Positions 1 to 7,649 of a stretch of 64,000 nt of DNA are shown here, piece after piece. The position numbers were made by a program, and so were the translations under genes. Source of the DNA: Massilia sp. KIM (lineage in GTDB: Bacteria; Pseudomonadota; Gammaproteobacteria; Burkholderiales; Burkholderiaceae_D); contig NZ_MVAD01000001.1 of the NCBI RefSeq assembly GCF_002007115.1, forward strand, positions 1,674,001 through 1,738,000, read 5' to 3'. The notes under the pieces are model-generated. The model saw only the letters and a program-made list of their open reading frames with translations, was not told where the DNA came from and made no database searches. The first letter of the stretch is position 1, and every line of letters begins with the position of its first letter.

Positions 1-788
1 TCCGTGTTTTTATAGGTGGTCTGGGCCCGGTCTGTTGGATGCCGGCCTCAGCCTTGCGATGCGCTGCTTCTTGGTGCTGATGCTGTGTTTTCCTGCTGGT
101 CCTTCCTCCTTACATGTACAACTTGTCTTGGTAGCGCTAACTTAACATAGTTTGTTAGCGCTAACGTGGCTAAATGGCAACAGCCCTCGATTTGGGCCAT
201 CGTCCGAGCGCAGCGCTAGCTGGGTGAAATAGTGATGCCGCTGGTGCGCGAAACAGCGTTTGTTTGCGTCAACCGCGATGCCACGCTGCGGCGCGCATCA
301 GGGTGAAGGCCGAAGGACACAGGACCGGGCAACAGCTCAGTTCTTGGGTTCCGGAGCTATCCGGCGCCTTTGCTTGTTCACCGATCGCTGGCCAATGGCC
401 GTTGCGGAATACTACGACCGTGGATCAATAAGCATCCAATAACTTTTATGTACGCGGCGATATCGAAATTGGTATGTCAACTGTAGATACGCGGTGTTGC
501 AAGCACCGGCGCAGGTGGCAAGAGTGAATACGGCGTCCACACGCCGATTTCCGCGAGCATCAATATCCGTTTCGAAACGGCGAGTATCGTAGCGCAGATG
601 CAACACCGTACCTGGGCTGCCCGCAGCTCGATCGGGTGCGCTTGGCCCCCTCACCGCGTGATGTCGATATCGTGGCCGTCGCGCCAACGCAGGCCCGGCC
701 GGCCCGGCGCGCAGGCGGCCGGCAAGGCCGGTAACAGGCACTTCTCCGCTCCGGGACTGCGCCTTCTGGCGCGGCATCCGGCTCCGAC
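1..788. other. Gene-free left edge
   Basis: No convincing gene is seen here. Short open frames exist on both strands but show no family motif, no good ribosome site and no consistent codon bias. The stretch holds the paired operator described separately (130-165) and a comparatively AT-rich patch around 430-480. On the minus strand an AAGGAGG-like purine run lies near 107-113 with no start codon before position 1, so the leader of a leftward gene outside the window is possible. A decayed coding remnant between about 480 and 780 cannot be excluded. Confidence 0.5.
130..165. promoter_or_regulatory. Paired LacI-family-type operators
   Basis: Two copies of a 12-bp palindrome lie 24 bp apart centre to centre. 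GTTAGCGCTAAC at 154-165 is perfect and GGTAGCGCTAAC at 130-141 has one mismatch. A CG-centred palindrome of this kind is typical of LacI/GalR-family operators, and tandem copies about two helical turns apart fit cooperative binding. No gene to the right begins nearby, so the regulated gene is probably transcribed leftwards, outside the window. The regulator is not in the window. Confidence 0.6.
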
Positions 789-1667
789 TCAGAGGCTGAT
801 GCCGACGTTGAGCGTCACCACATAACCCTGGACCGGATTGCCGCTCACGCTGGCCATCTGCAAACCGACGCCGTCGGCGAACACCATGTCGGTGGCATAG
901 CTGATCCGCGCCAGCTTGGCCGCGCTGCCGGCGTAGCCGGCCGTCGCATAGGCCTCGTTCAGCGTCGCCAGCGGGAAGGTGAACTGCGAGGTCTTGATGC
1001 GGTTGGCGGCATTGCCGGCCTTCGCCAGCGACGGATAGACCTCGAAGTGCACGTGCGGCATGCGCCCGTCGTAGCAGCCGGGGAAGACGGTGGTGAACGC
1101 GAGTTGCCCCTGGCTGTCCGCCTCCTGCACGCCGCGCAGGAAGTTCTCGTCCAGAAGGCCGTCCGAGTACATCGAGTAGCCGCCCTCGCGGGTGCAGTGC
1201 CACAGGTAGACCGCGGCCCCGGCGGCCGGCGTGCAGCCCGCGCCCACGTTCACCATCTGCAGGCGGATCGTGAGCGGAATGCCGTCCGCCACACCGCTTG
1301 CGCCGGCCACGCTGGCGCGGATGTCGCTGCGGACGATGCCGGCCAGCGCCAGCGCGTTGACGACGCCCTTGGCGTTGTGGTTGCTGCCGTCCCCGGGATA
1401 GGGGCCGGCCGTCTCTTCCGGAATCACCGAGCAGGCGACCGGCGTGCCGCTGCCGGTCGCGACGTCGCTGCTGGAGGTCGTGATGCCGAAGTTGGCATCC
1501 GCCCGGTCGGCGCCGCCGCCGCATCCGGCCAGCGGCAGCGAGACGCCGGCGACCAGCCAACGCAGCGACTGGCGACGCGTCGCGCGCTGGGCCAGGATCC
1601 GGTCGAGGTCGGCGCTCAGGCCGCGGTCATGGTCTTGCTCTCGCATGCGCAACCCTGCCCCGCTCAT
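789..1667 (-). CDS. Exported intradiol ring-cleavage dioxygenase-like protein
   Basis: Protein of 292 aa related to the intradiol dioxygenase family (protocatechuate 3,4-dioxygenase beta-like), whose true enzymes open catechol rings with non-haem Fe(III). The N-terminus has a twin-arginine-like TRRQSL (Arg31-Arg32) and a hydrophobic stretch ending in a lipobox LAGC (Cys49), so an exported lipoprotein is likely. Family landmarks are EETAGPYPGDG, a Tyr-containing TREGGYSMYSD, and PGCYDGRMPHVHFEVYP with the Tyr/His-x-His metal-ligand pattern. The start at 1667 is chosen because its ATG overlaps the stop of the Spy-like gene as ATGA; an ATG at 1646 is the alternative. Secreted members of this group often have unknown substrates. 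Confidence 0.8.
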   Translation of the reverse strand: MSGAGLRMREQDHDRGLSADLDRILAQRATRRQSLRWLVAGVSLPLAGCGGGADRADANFGITTSSSDVATGSGTPVACSVIPEETAGPYPGDGSNHNAKGVVNALALAGIVRSDIRASVAGASGVADGIPLTIRLQMVNVGAGCTPAAGAAVYLWHCTREGGYSMYSDGLLDENFLRGVQEADSQGQLAFTTVFPGCYDGRMPHVHFEVYPSLAKAGNAANRIKTSQFTFPLATLNEAYATAGYAGSAAKLARISYATDMVFADGVGLQMASVSGNPVQGYVVTLNVGISL

Positions 1668-2161
1668 GAACGATCCCGGCGCGGCTGGGCGCGGCGTCGT
1701 TCGAGCTGCGCACGCTGCTCCGGCGTGAGGACCGCCATCACCGCTGCCTCCTGTTTCAGACGCAGCATCGCTTCGTCGGCGACCGCCTCGCCCAGGGCCC
1801 TGGCGTGGCTGCTCGCCTTCCCGAGGTCGAGTTGCGGTGCGCTCGCCATGTCGCGCAAGGCGAGGCGTGCCTGGCGCTCCTTCTTGTCCAGCTCGCGCCG
1901 CTTGGGGACGTTCTCGTGGACGATGGCGAAAATGCGGTCCCGCTGCGCCTCGGTGAGATCGAGGCCGCGCAGGCCGGCCAGCGCACCGCCGCCGTGGCCG
2001 TGGCCGCCAAAGCGAGGATGAGCGTGCAGTGCGGGCGGTCCGCCGTGCGGGTCGTCCGGACCGGCCAGACCGCCATGCGGCGCGGTTTGCGCCACCACGG
2101 CGGGGGCGGCGATCATGCAGGCGGCGCAGGCGGCTGCCAGGCGTGCAACAGAGGTCTTCAT
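1664..2161 (-). CDS. Spy/CpxP-family periplasmic protein
   Basis: Protein of 165 aa with a signal peptide (Ala-rich, ending near AVVAQ), a His/Gly-rich segment, then a helical region with LTEAQRDRIFAI and a C-terminal LTPEQRAQL. These match the paired LTxxQ motifs of the Spy/CpxP family of periplasmic chaperones and stress sensors. The start at 2161 has AAGGA upstream at good spacing; an ATG two codons earlier is too close to that site. It is divergent from a Cpx-like regulator/kinase pair, with CpxR-type boxes between them, and shares an ATGA overlap with the downstream dioxygenase-like gene. This fits a CpxP-like member of a Cpx regulon, possibly metal- or envelope-stress responsive. Confidence 0.85.
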   Translation of the reverse strand: MKTSVARLAAACAACMIAAPAVVAQTAPHGGLAGPDDPHGGPPALHAHPRFGGHGHGGGALAGLRGLDLTEAQRDRIFAIVHENVPKRRELDKKERQARLALRDMASAPQLDLGKASSHARALGEAVADEAMLRLKQEAAVMAVLTPEQRAQLERRRAQPRRDRS

Positions 2162-2207
2162 GGTCATCCTTGGGTGTTGAGGAGCGGTCATTCTGTGGTT
2201 GGCCCAT

Positions 2208-2242
2208 GTAAAGCGCCTGCAAGCGAGGTAAATATAGGTAAA
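2208..2242. promoter_or_regulatory. cpxR box: CpxR-type box cluster
   Basis: GTAAA at 2228-2232 and GTAAA at 2238-2242 are separated by exactly five bases. This is the GTAAA-N5-GTAAA recognition sequence established for E. coli CpxR. A third GTAAA at 2208-2212 is in phase, 20 bp upstream. The cluster sits between the divergent Spy-like gene and the response-regulator gene, so it could control both and give autoregulation. Binding by the local regulator is inferred. Confidence 0.7.
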
Positions 2243-2293
2243 GCTTCCCCCGTGACAACAGAAGAGACCGCCGCACTTTGCTATCCTTGCGCC

Positions 2294-2977
2294 ATGAACC
2301 ACGTACTCCTCATCGACGACGACGTCGAACTGGTCGGCATGTTCTCCGAATACCTGGAGCAAGAGGGCTTCCGGGTCACCTGCGTCCACAAGGGCGAGGA
2401 CGGCGTGCGCGAAGCCCTGAACGGGCAGCACGCAATCGCCGTCCTCGACGTCATGATGCCGGGCATGAGCGGGATCGAGGCCTTGCGCCAGATCCGCGCC
2501 GCGAGCCGCATTCCAGTCCTGATGCTGACCGCGCGCGGCGACGACGCCGACCGCATCCTCGGCCTGGAACTGGGCGCAGACGACTACGTCGCCAAGCCCT
2601 GCACCCCGCGCGAACTCACGGCCCGCGTGCGCGCCATCCTGCGCCGCACCCAGGCCAGCGCCGCCGGCCCTGGCGTGGTGATCACGGTCGGCAAGCTGAG
2701 CATGATCCCCGAGCAGCGCCGCGCCACCTGGGACGGCCGCCCGCTCGAACTCACCAGCACAGAATTCAACCTGCTCGAAGTCCTGGCCCGCAACGCCGGC
2801 CGGCCGGTCAGCAAGAACGAGCTGTCCGAGCAGGGCCTGGGCCGGCCGCTGGCACGCTTCGACCGCAACATCGACGTGCACCTGAGCAGCCTGCGCCACA
2901 AGCTCGGCCCGCTGTCGGACGGCCGCTCCTGCCTGCAGACGATCTACCGCCAGGGCTACCAGCTGATCCGGGAATAG
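2294..2977 (+). CDS. cpxR: OmpR-family response regulator, CpxR-like
   Basis: Protein of 227 aa with a receiver domain (about 1-115) and a C-terminal winged-helix DNA-binding domain. The receiver carries acidic Asp8-Asp10, phospho-acceptor Asp52 in VLDVMMPG, Thr79 and Lys101 (DDYVAKP). The effector contains LTSTEFNLLEVLA and DVHLSSLRHKLG. It is followed one base after its stop by a histidine kinase gene. Upstream GTAAA boxes and a divergent Spy/CpxP-like gene support assignment to the Cpx branch. A paralogue with about four in five identical receiver residues lies beyond the kinase. Confidence 0.85.
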   Translation: MNHVLLIDDDVELVGMFSEYLEQEGFRVTCVHKGEDGVREALNGQHAIAVLDVMMPGMSGIEALRQIRAASRIPVLMLTARGDDADRILGLELGADDYVAKPCTPRELTARVRAILRRTQASAAGPGVVITVGKLSMIPEQRRATWDGRPLELTSTEFNLLEVLARNAGRPVSKNELSEQGLGRPLARFDRNIDVHLSSLRHKLGPLSDGRSCLQTIYRQGYQLIRE

Positions 2978-2978
2978 C

Positions 2979-4355
2979 ATGGGCCGGCTGTTCTGGAAGT
3001 TCTTTCTTTCGATCCTGCTGGCCCAGGTGGCCGCCACCATCGGCATCGGCGGTGCCTTCTGGCTGCGCGACCAGGCGCGCCAGCGCTCCGCCCCCATGCT
3101 CGACACCGGGCCGCCGGGCGCGATCGCCCTCGACGCCGCCGCCGCCACCCTCCGCCACGGCGGCGTGCACGCCCTGCGCGGCATGCTGGGCGAGCTGCGC
3201 CGGCCGCAAGTCTATGTGCTGGACGCCGGGCGGCGCGAGCTGCTCGGACGCGAGGTGCCTTCCGAGCTGGTACAGGAAGCGGAACGCGAACTGGCGGCCG
3301 ACCCGATGCCGCGCGGCGCGCGCCAGTTGCTCGCGCCGGACGGCGCGCGCTACCTGGCCCTGGTCTCGCGCCGCAACGGTCCGCCGCCCGAGGGCATGCG
3401 CGGACGCGGCGGACCAGGCATGGAACCGGGCTGGGGCCGGCGCCTGGGCCAGGTCTTCGGCATCGTCGCGGCGGTGCTGGCCAGCCTGCTGTTCGCCGCC
3501 CTGCTGGCCTGGTACTTCGCGCGCCCGATCCGCGCGCTGCGCAGCGCCTTCGACGCCGCCGCCGCCGGCGACCTGGCGCCGCGCTTCCAGGACAAGCCCC
3601 TCGGCGGTGACGAGCTGAGCGACCTGGGACGCGACTTCGACCGCATGAGCGACCAGCTGCGCATGCTGATGGATGGCCAACGCCGCCTGCTGCACGACGT
3701 CTCCCACGAACTGCGCTCGCCGCTGGCGCGGCTGCAGGCGGCGGTCGGACTGGCGCACCAGCAGCCGGAGCGCCTGGCCTCCTCGCTCGAACGGATCGAG
3801 CGCGAGAGCGTGCGCATGGACAAGCTGGTGGGCGAGCTGCTCACCCTGTCGCGCCTGGAAGCCGCGAGCGGGATCAAGCGCCGCGAGCCGGTCGACCTGG
3901 GCGAGCTGGCCGATGCCATCGTCGAGGATGCACGTTTCGAGGCCGGCGAGTCGGGCGCCGCACAGGCGCCCGAGATCGTGCTGCGCTGCGAACCCGGCAT
4001 CGGCGTCGCCGGCGACCCGGATCTGCTGTGGAGCGCGCTGGAGAACGTGGTCCGCAACGCGGTCAAGCACGGCGCCGGCGGCGGCATCGTCGAAGTCTCG
4101 GTCGCGGCGCGCCAGGGACTGGCGCGGGTCGAGGTGAGCGACCGCGGGCCGGGCATCGCGCCGGAGCAACTGGCGCATATCTTCGAGCCCTTCTACCGCG
4201 CCAATCCGGCCGGCACCGGCGTCGACGGGCACGGCCTCGGCCTGGCGATCGCGCAGCGCGTGGTGCGCGCCCATGGCGGCGAGATCGCCGCCGCCAACCG
4301 CGCGGGCGGCGGCCTGCAGCTCAGCATCTCGCTGCCCCTCCACCGCAACGCCTGA
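2979..4355 (+). CDS. cpxA: Sensor histidine kinase, CpxA-like
   Basis: Membrane sensor kinase of 458 aa. Transmembrane segment 1 is at about 6-28, a periplasmic sensor at about 30-155, segment 2 at about 158-181, then a HAMP linker. The HisKA domain has phospho-acceptor His243 in HDVSHELRSPLARL. The ATPase domain has an N-box (NVVRNAVKHG), DRGPGIAPEQ, FEPFYR and GHGLGLAI. It starts one base after the cpxR-like stop, so the two are co-transcribed. The expected role is sensing envelope stress and phosphorylating the adjacent regulator, perhaps also the second regulator downstream. Confidence 0.88.
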   Translation: MGRLFWKFFLSILLAQVAATIGIGGAFWLRDQARQRSAPMLDTGPPGAIALDAAAATLRHGGVHALRGMLGELRRPQVYVLDAGRRELLGREVPSELVQEAERELAADPMPRGARQLLAPDGARYLALVSRRNGPPPEGMRGRGGPGMEPGWGRRLGQVFGIVAAVLASLLFAALLAWYFARPIRALRSAFDAAAAGDLAPRFQDKPLGGDELSDLGRDFDRMSDQLRMLMDGQRRLLHDVSHELRSPLARLQAAVGLAHQQPERLASSLERIERESVRMDKLVGELLTLSRLEAASGIKRREPVDLGELADAIVEDARFEAGESGAAQAPEIVLRCEPGIGVAGDPDLLWSALENVVRNAVKHGAGGGIVEVSVAARQGLARVEVSDRGPGIAPEQLAHIFEPFYRANPAGTGVDGHGLGLAIAQRVVRAHGGEIAAANRAGGGLQLSISLPLHRNA

Positions 4356-4457
4356 CGCCCACGTGCCGGCAGGCGCAGCGGCGCCTCAACATCCGGGAAA
4401 CCTCGCGCGGGCGCGATCCGTACATCGCACGGATGGCGCTTTTGCTATGATTTTTCG

Positions 4458-5147
4458 ATGAGCCCCGTACTGCTGATTGACGACGACGTCGAGCTCGTTG
4501 GCCTGTTCGCCGATTACCTCGAGCGCGAAGGCTTTCCCGTCGGTTGCGCCCACGACGGCGAGTCCGGCGCGCGGGAGGCGCTGTCGGGCCAGTACGCCAT
4601 CGCCGTGCTCGACGTCATGATGCCCGGCATGAGCGGCATCGCCACCCTGCGCACCATCCGAACGCGCAGCGCCATTCCAGTCCTGATGCTCACCGGCCGC
4701 GCCGACGACGCCGACCGCATCCTTGGCCTGGAGCTGGGCGCCGACGACTACGTCACCAAGCCCTGCACCCCGCGCGAACTGACCGCGCGCCTGCGCGCCA
4801 TCCTGCGCCGCGCCGGGCAAGGTTCTGGCGCCGGGGACGGCCCCGGCATCGCGCTCCAGGTCGGCAAGCTGGCCGTCTATCCCGCCCTGCGCCGCGTCTA
4901 CTGGGACGGGCAGCCGGTGGAGCTGACCAGCACCGAGTTCAAGCTGCTCGAAATCCTGGCGCGCAATCCCGGTCGGCCTGTGAGCAAGCACGAGCTGTCC
5001 GAGCAGGGCCTGGGACGGCCGCTGGCGCGCTACGACCGCAACGTCGACGTGCACCTGAGCAGCCTGCGCCACAAGCTGGGGCGCATGGAGGACGGGCGTT
5101 CCTGCCTGCAGACCGTGTACCGGCTCGGCTACCAGCTGCTGCGCTAG
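4458..5147 (+). CDS. Second CpxR-like response regulator (paralogue)
   Basis: OmpR-family regulator of 229 aa, closely related along its length to the regulator at 2294. It keeps Asp52, Thr79 and Lys101, the effector sequence LTSTEFKLLEILA and the tail DGRSCLQT. It lies 102 bp after the kinase gene and no kinase follows it. The nearest kinase is therefore shared, or it is an orphan. No GTAAA box is visible before it, so it may be controlled differently. Its stop overlaps the convergent comEC stop by 4 bp. A local tandem duplication followed by divergence is the simplest origin. Confidence 0.85.
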   Translation: MSPVLLIDDDVELVGLFADYLEREGFPVGCAHDGESGAREALSGQYAIAVLDVMMPGMSGIATLRTIRTRSAIPVLMLTGRADDADRILGLELGADDYVTKPCTPRELTARLRAILRRAGQGSGAGDGPGIALQVGKLAVYPALRRVYWDGQPVELTSTEFKLLEILARNPGRPVSKHELSEQGLGRPLARYDRNVDVHLSSLRHKLGRMEDGRSCLQTVYRLGYQLLR

Positions 5148-7507
5148 CGCCCGTGCCAGTAGCGGGCGTGCGTCCGCCGGTATTCCTCGATGCCGATGCG
5201 CGCGCCGAAGTCCATGGTGATGGCCCCGCTCTGGTCGGTGCGCAGGCGGCGGATGCCGAGCTCGCCGTAGCGGGCGTAGACCTCTTTCTTCGGATGCCGG
5301 TAGCGGTTGCGGTAGCCGACCTGGAAGATGCCAAGCGTGGGGCGCACGGCCTGCAGAAAGGCGGGCGTGGACGAGGTGCCGCTGCCGTGGTGGGGCGCGA
5401 GCAGCACGTCGGCGCGCAGGGCCGCAGGCACTCGCCGAAGCAGCTCGGCTTCCTGGGCGGCTTCGATGTCGGCGGCCAGCAGGATCGCCTTGCCACCCGC
5501 CTCGATGCGCAGTACGCAGCTGCGGGCGTTGGCCTTGAGCGCGGGATCGTCGTAGCTTTGCATAGGCGGCCCCAGCATCTCGAAGCCCACGCCGTCCCAG
5601 CGCCAGCGCCGGCCCGCCTCGCAGCGCGCGTGGAGCGCCGAGCGCCGCACCGCCGGATGGCCTTCCGGCAGGGAGGACAGCGTATGCGCCACCGGCAGCG
5701 CCGCCAGCACCGACAGCGCGCCGCCCGCGTGATCGAGGTCGCTGTGCGAGACGATCAGGGTGTCCAACCGTGCAATGCCGCGCCCGCGCAGGTAGGGCAG
5801 GATCACCCGGGTCGCGCCGTCCGCGCCCGGCGCGTATTGCGGTCCGGCGTCGTAGAGCAGGCGGTGGCGGTGGGTCTCCACCAGCAGGGCCATGCCCTGC
5901 CCGACGTCGAAGGCGGTGACGCGGAAGGCACCCGGCGGCGGCGCCGTGGGCAACTGGGTCAGGAGCGGTGTCCAGGCGGCCAGCCCGGCCCAGCGATGCG
6001 GCCAGCCGCGCGGCGCCAGCAGCCAGGCGGTGCCGGCCAGGGCCAGGGCCAGCATCCAGGGCTGCGGCGCGGGCGCGCTCCAGACCGCGAGGCGCGGCGC
6101 GGCCAGCCACTCCAGACCCGCCGCCAGGATGGCGACCGCGGCATGGGCGGCGCCCAGCACCGGCTCGGCGAGGGGCGACGGCAGCATGCTGCCCGCCAGG
6201 GCCAGCGGGGTGACGAACAGGCTGATGACCGGAATCGCGACTGCGTTCGCGAGCGGGCTCACCAGCGACACCTGTCCAAACATCAGGATGGTGAGCGGCA
6301 CCAGCGCGACGGTCACCGCCCACTGGGTACGCGCCGCCAGCAGCAAGGTCCCGCGCCAGCCGGGCCGGCGGCGCTCCAGCCGTCCCACGCTGGCATACAG
6401 GATGGCGGCCACCGCGCCGAAGGAGAGCCAGAAGCCCGGCCACAACATGGCCCAGGGGTCGAGCAGCACCACCACGCCGAGGGCCAGGCAGAGCACGTGG
6501 AAGGCGGAGGCGATGCGCCCCAGCCAGAGCGCCGCCGCGACCACCGCCAGCATGTAGAAGGTGCGCTGGGCCGGCACGCCGAAGCCGGCCAGCAGCACGT
6601 AGAGCAGCGCGACCAGGGCGCCGGCCAGGGCGGCGACCCGCTGCGCCGGCACACGGAGCGGCAGTTGCGCCGCCGTGAAGAAGGAGCGGCGCCAGAGGAA
6701 GGCCGTGATCCAGGCGGCCAGCCCGGCGAGCATCGTGACGTGCAGGCCTGAGATCGACACCAGGTGGCTGATGCCGGTGCGATTGAAGACCTCCCAGTCC
6801 GACTGGGCGATGCCGCGCTGGTCGCCGACCACCAGGGCTACGATCACGCCGCGATAGGGCGCGCCCTCGAGCGCAACCAGGATGCGCGCCCGCAGCGCGT
6901 CGCGCGCACGTTCCAGCGCATGGCGCGGGCCCGGCACCCATTGCGCCAGCAGCTCGTTGCGGCCCGGCCGCACGTAGCCGGTGGCGCGTACACCCTGTTC
7001 CAGCAGCCAGGCCTCGTAGTCGAAGCCATGCGGGTTGGCGTTGCCGTGGGGGCGTTGCAGGCGGACCGTGAGCCGCCAGCGCTGGCCAGGCTGCACCTCG
7101 ACCATGGCGCCATGCCGGTCGCGCGTGCCCGCATACCAGGACAGCGCGACCCGCCGTGGAACCCTGGACGCGTTGCCCGCGACCTGCTCCACCGCGACAT
7201 GGAAACGCACCCCGCCGTCGAAACGGTAGGGCAGATTGTCGATGGTGCCGACCAGCTGGAGATCGCGTCCTTCGTCCGCCTGCGCCAGGTCGTCCGCGAG
7301 GGCGGCATGCGCCAGCAAGGCGGCCCAGCCAACGCCCGCCAGGACTCCGCCGGCAAGCAGCAGGGGAATCCGGCGGCGGGTCGCCCGAAACAGGAGGCAG
7401 GACAGCACCAGCGCCGCTGCGAGCGCAAGTGCCCGCCATGATGGAAGGGCCGCCTGGCACTGCAGCCAGGCAGCGCCGGCGGCGAAGCTGAGTATGGCGA
7501 TGTGCAT
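5144..7507 (-). CDS. comEC: ComEC/Rec2 DNA-uptake channel
   Basis: Polytopic membrane protein of 787 aa. An N-terminal transmembrane cluster and an OB-like DUF4131 region lead into the ComEC competence domain (DQRGIAQSDWEVFNRTGISHLVSISGLH, in part). A multi-helix core follows, then a C-terminal metallo-beta-lactamase-like domain with FDVGQGMA, SHSDLDHAGG and APHHGSGTSS. ComEC forms the inner-membrane channel for single-stranded DNA during natural transformation. Length and domain order are those of full Gram-negative ComEC. It stands alone and is convergent with the second response regulator. Confidence 0.92.
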   Translation of the reverse strand: MHIAILSFAAGAAWLQCQAALPSWRALALAAALVLSCLLFRATRRRIPLLLAGGVLAGVGWAALLAHAALADDLAQADEGRDLQLVGTIDNLPYRFDGGVRFHVAVEQVAGNASRVPRRVALSWYAGTRDRHGAMVEVQPGQRWRLTVRLQRPHGNANPHGFDYEAWLLEQGVRATGYVRPGRNELLAQWVPGPRHALERARDALRARILVALEGAPYRGVIVALVVGDQRGIAQSDWEVFNRTGISHLVSISGLHVTMLAGLAAWITAFLWRRSFFTAAQLPLRVPAQRVAALAGALVALLYVLLAGFGVPAQRTFYMLAVVAAALWLGRIASAFHVLCLALGVVVLLDPWAMLWPGFWLSFGAVAAILYASVGRLERRRPGWRGTLLLAARTQWAVTVALVPLTILMFGQVSLVSPLANAVAIPVISLFVTPLALAGSMLPSPLAEPVLGAAHAAVAILAAGLEWLAAPRLAVWSAPAPQPWMLALALAGTAWLLAPRGWPHRWAGLAAWTPLLTQLPTAPPPGAFRVTAFDVGQGMALLVETHRHRLLYDAGPQYAPGADGATRVILPYLRGRGIARLDTLIVSHSDLDHAGGALSVLAALPVAHTLSSLPEGHPAVRRSALHARCEAGRRWRWDGVGFEMLGPPMQSYDDPALKANARSCVLRIEAGGKAILLAADIEAAQEAELLRRVPAALRADVLLAPHHGSGTSSTPAFLQAVRPTLGIFQVGYRNRYRHPKKEVYARYGELGIRRLRTDQSGAITMDFGARIGIEEYRRTHARYWHGR

Positions 7508-7649
7508 GGCGATCCGCAGGGCGCCGGCCGCCTGGCCGGCACTGTCCAGCGGATAGCTTACGCAGTCGGGCGCAGCGCCGCCGTACTAGATCGCCCCTGC
7601 TTGATCTGGCACAGCGAACCAGGAAGGCGGCGCCCCGCCCTCCCCCGGC

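Noticed and set aside
412..1560. Large minus-strand open frame at the left edge
   Set aside because: It is an Arg-rich shadow of the dioxygenase-like gene in another frame.
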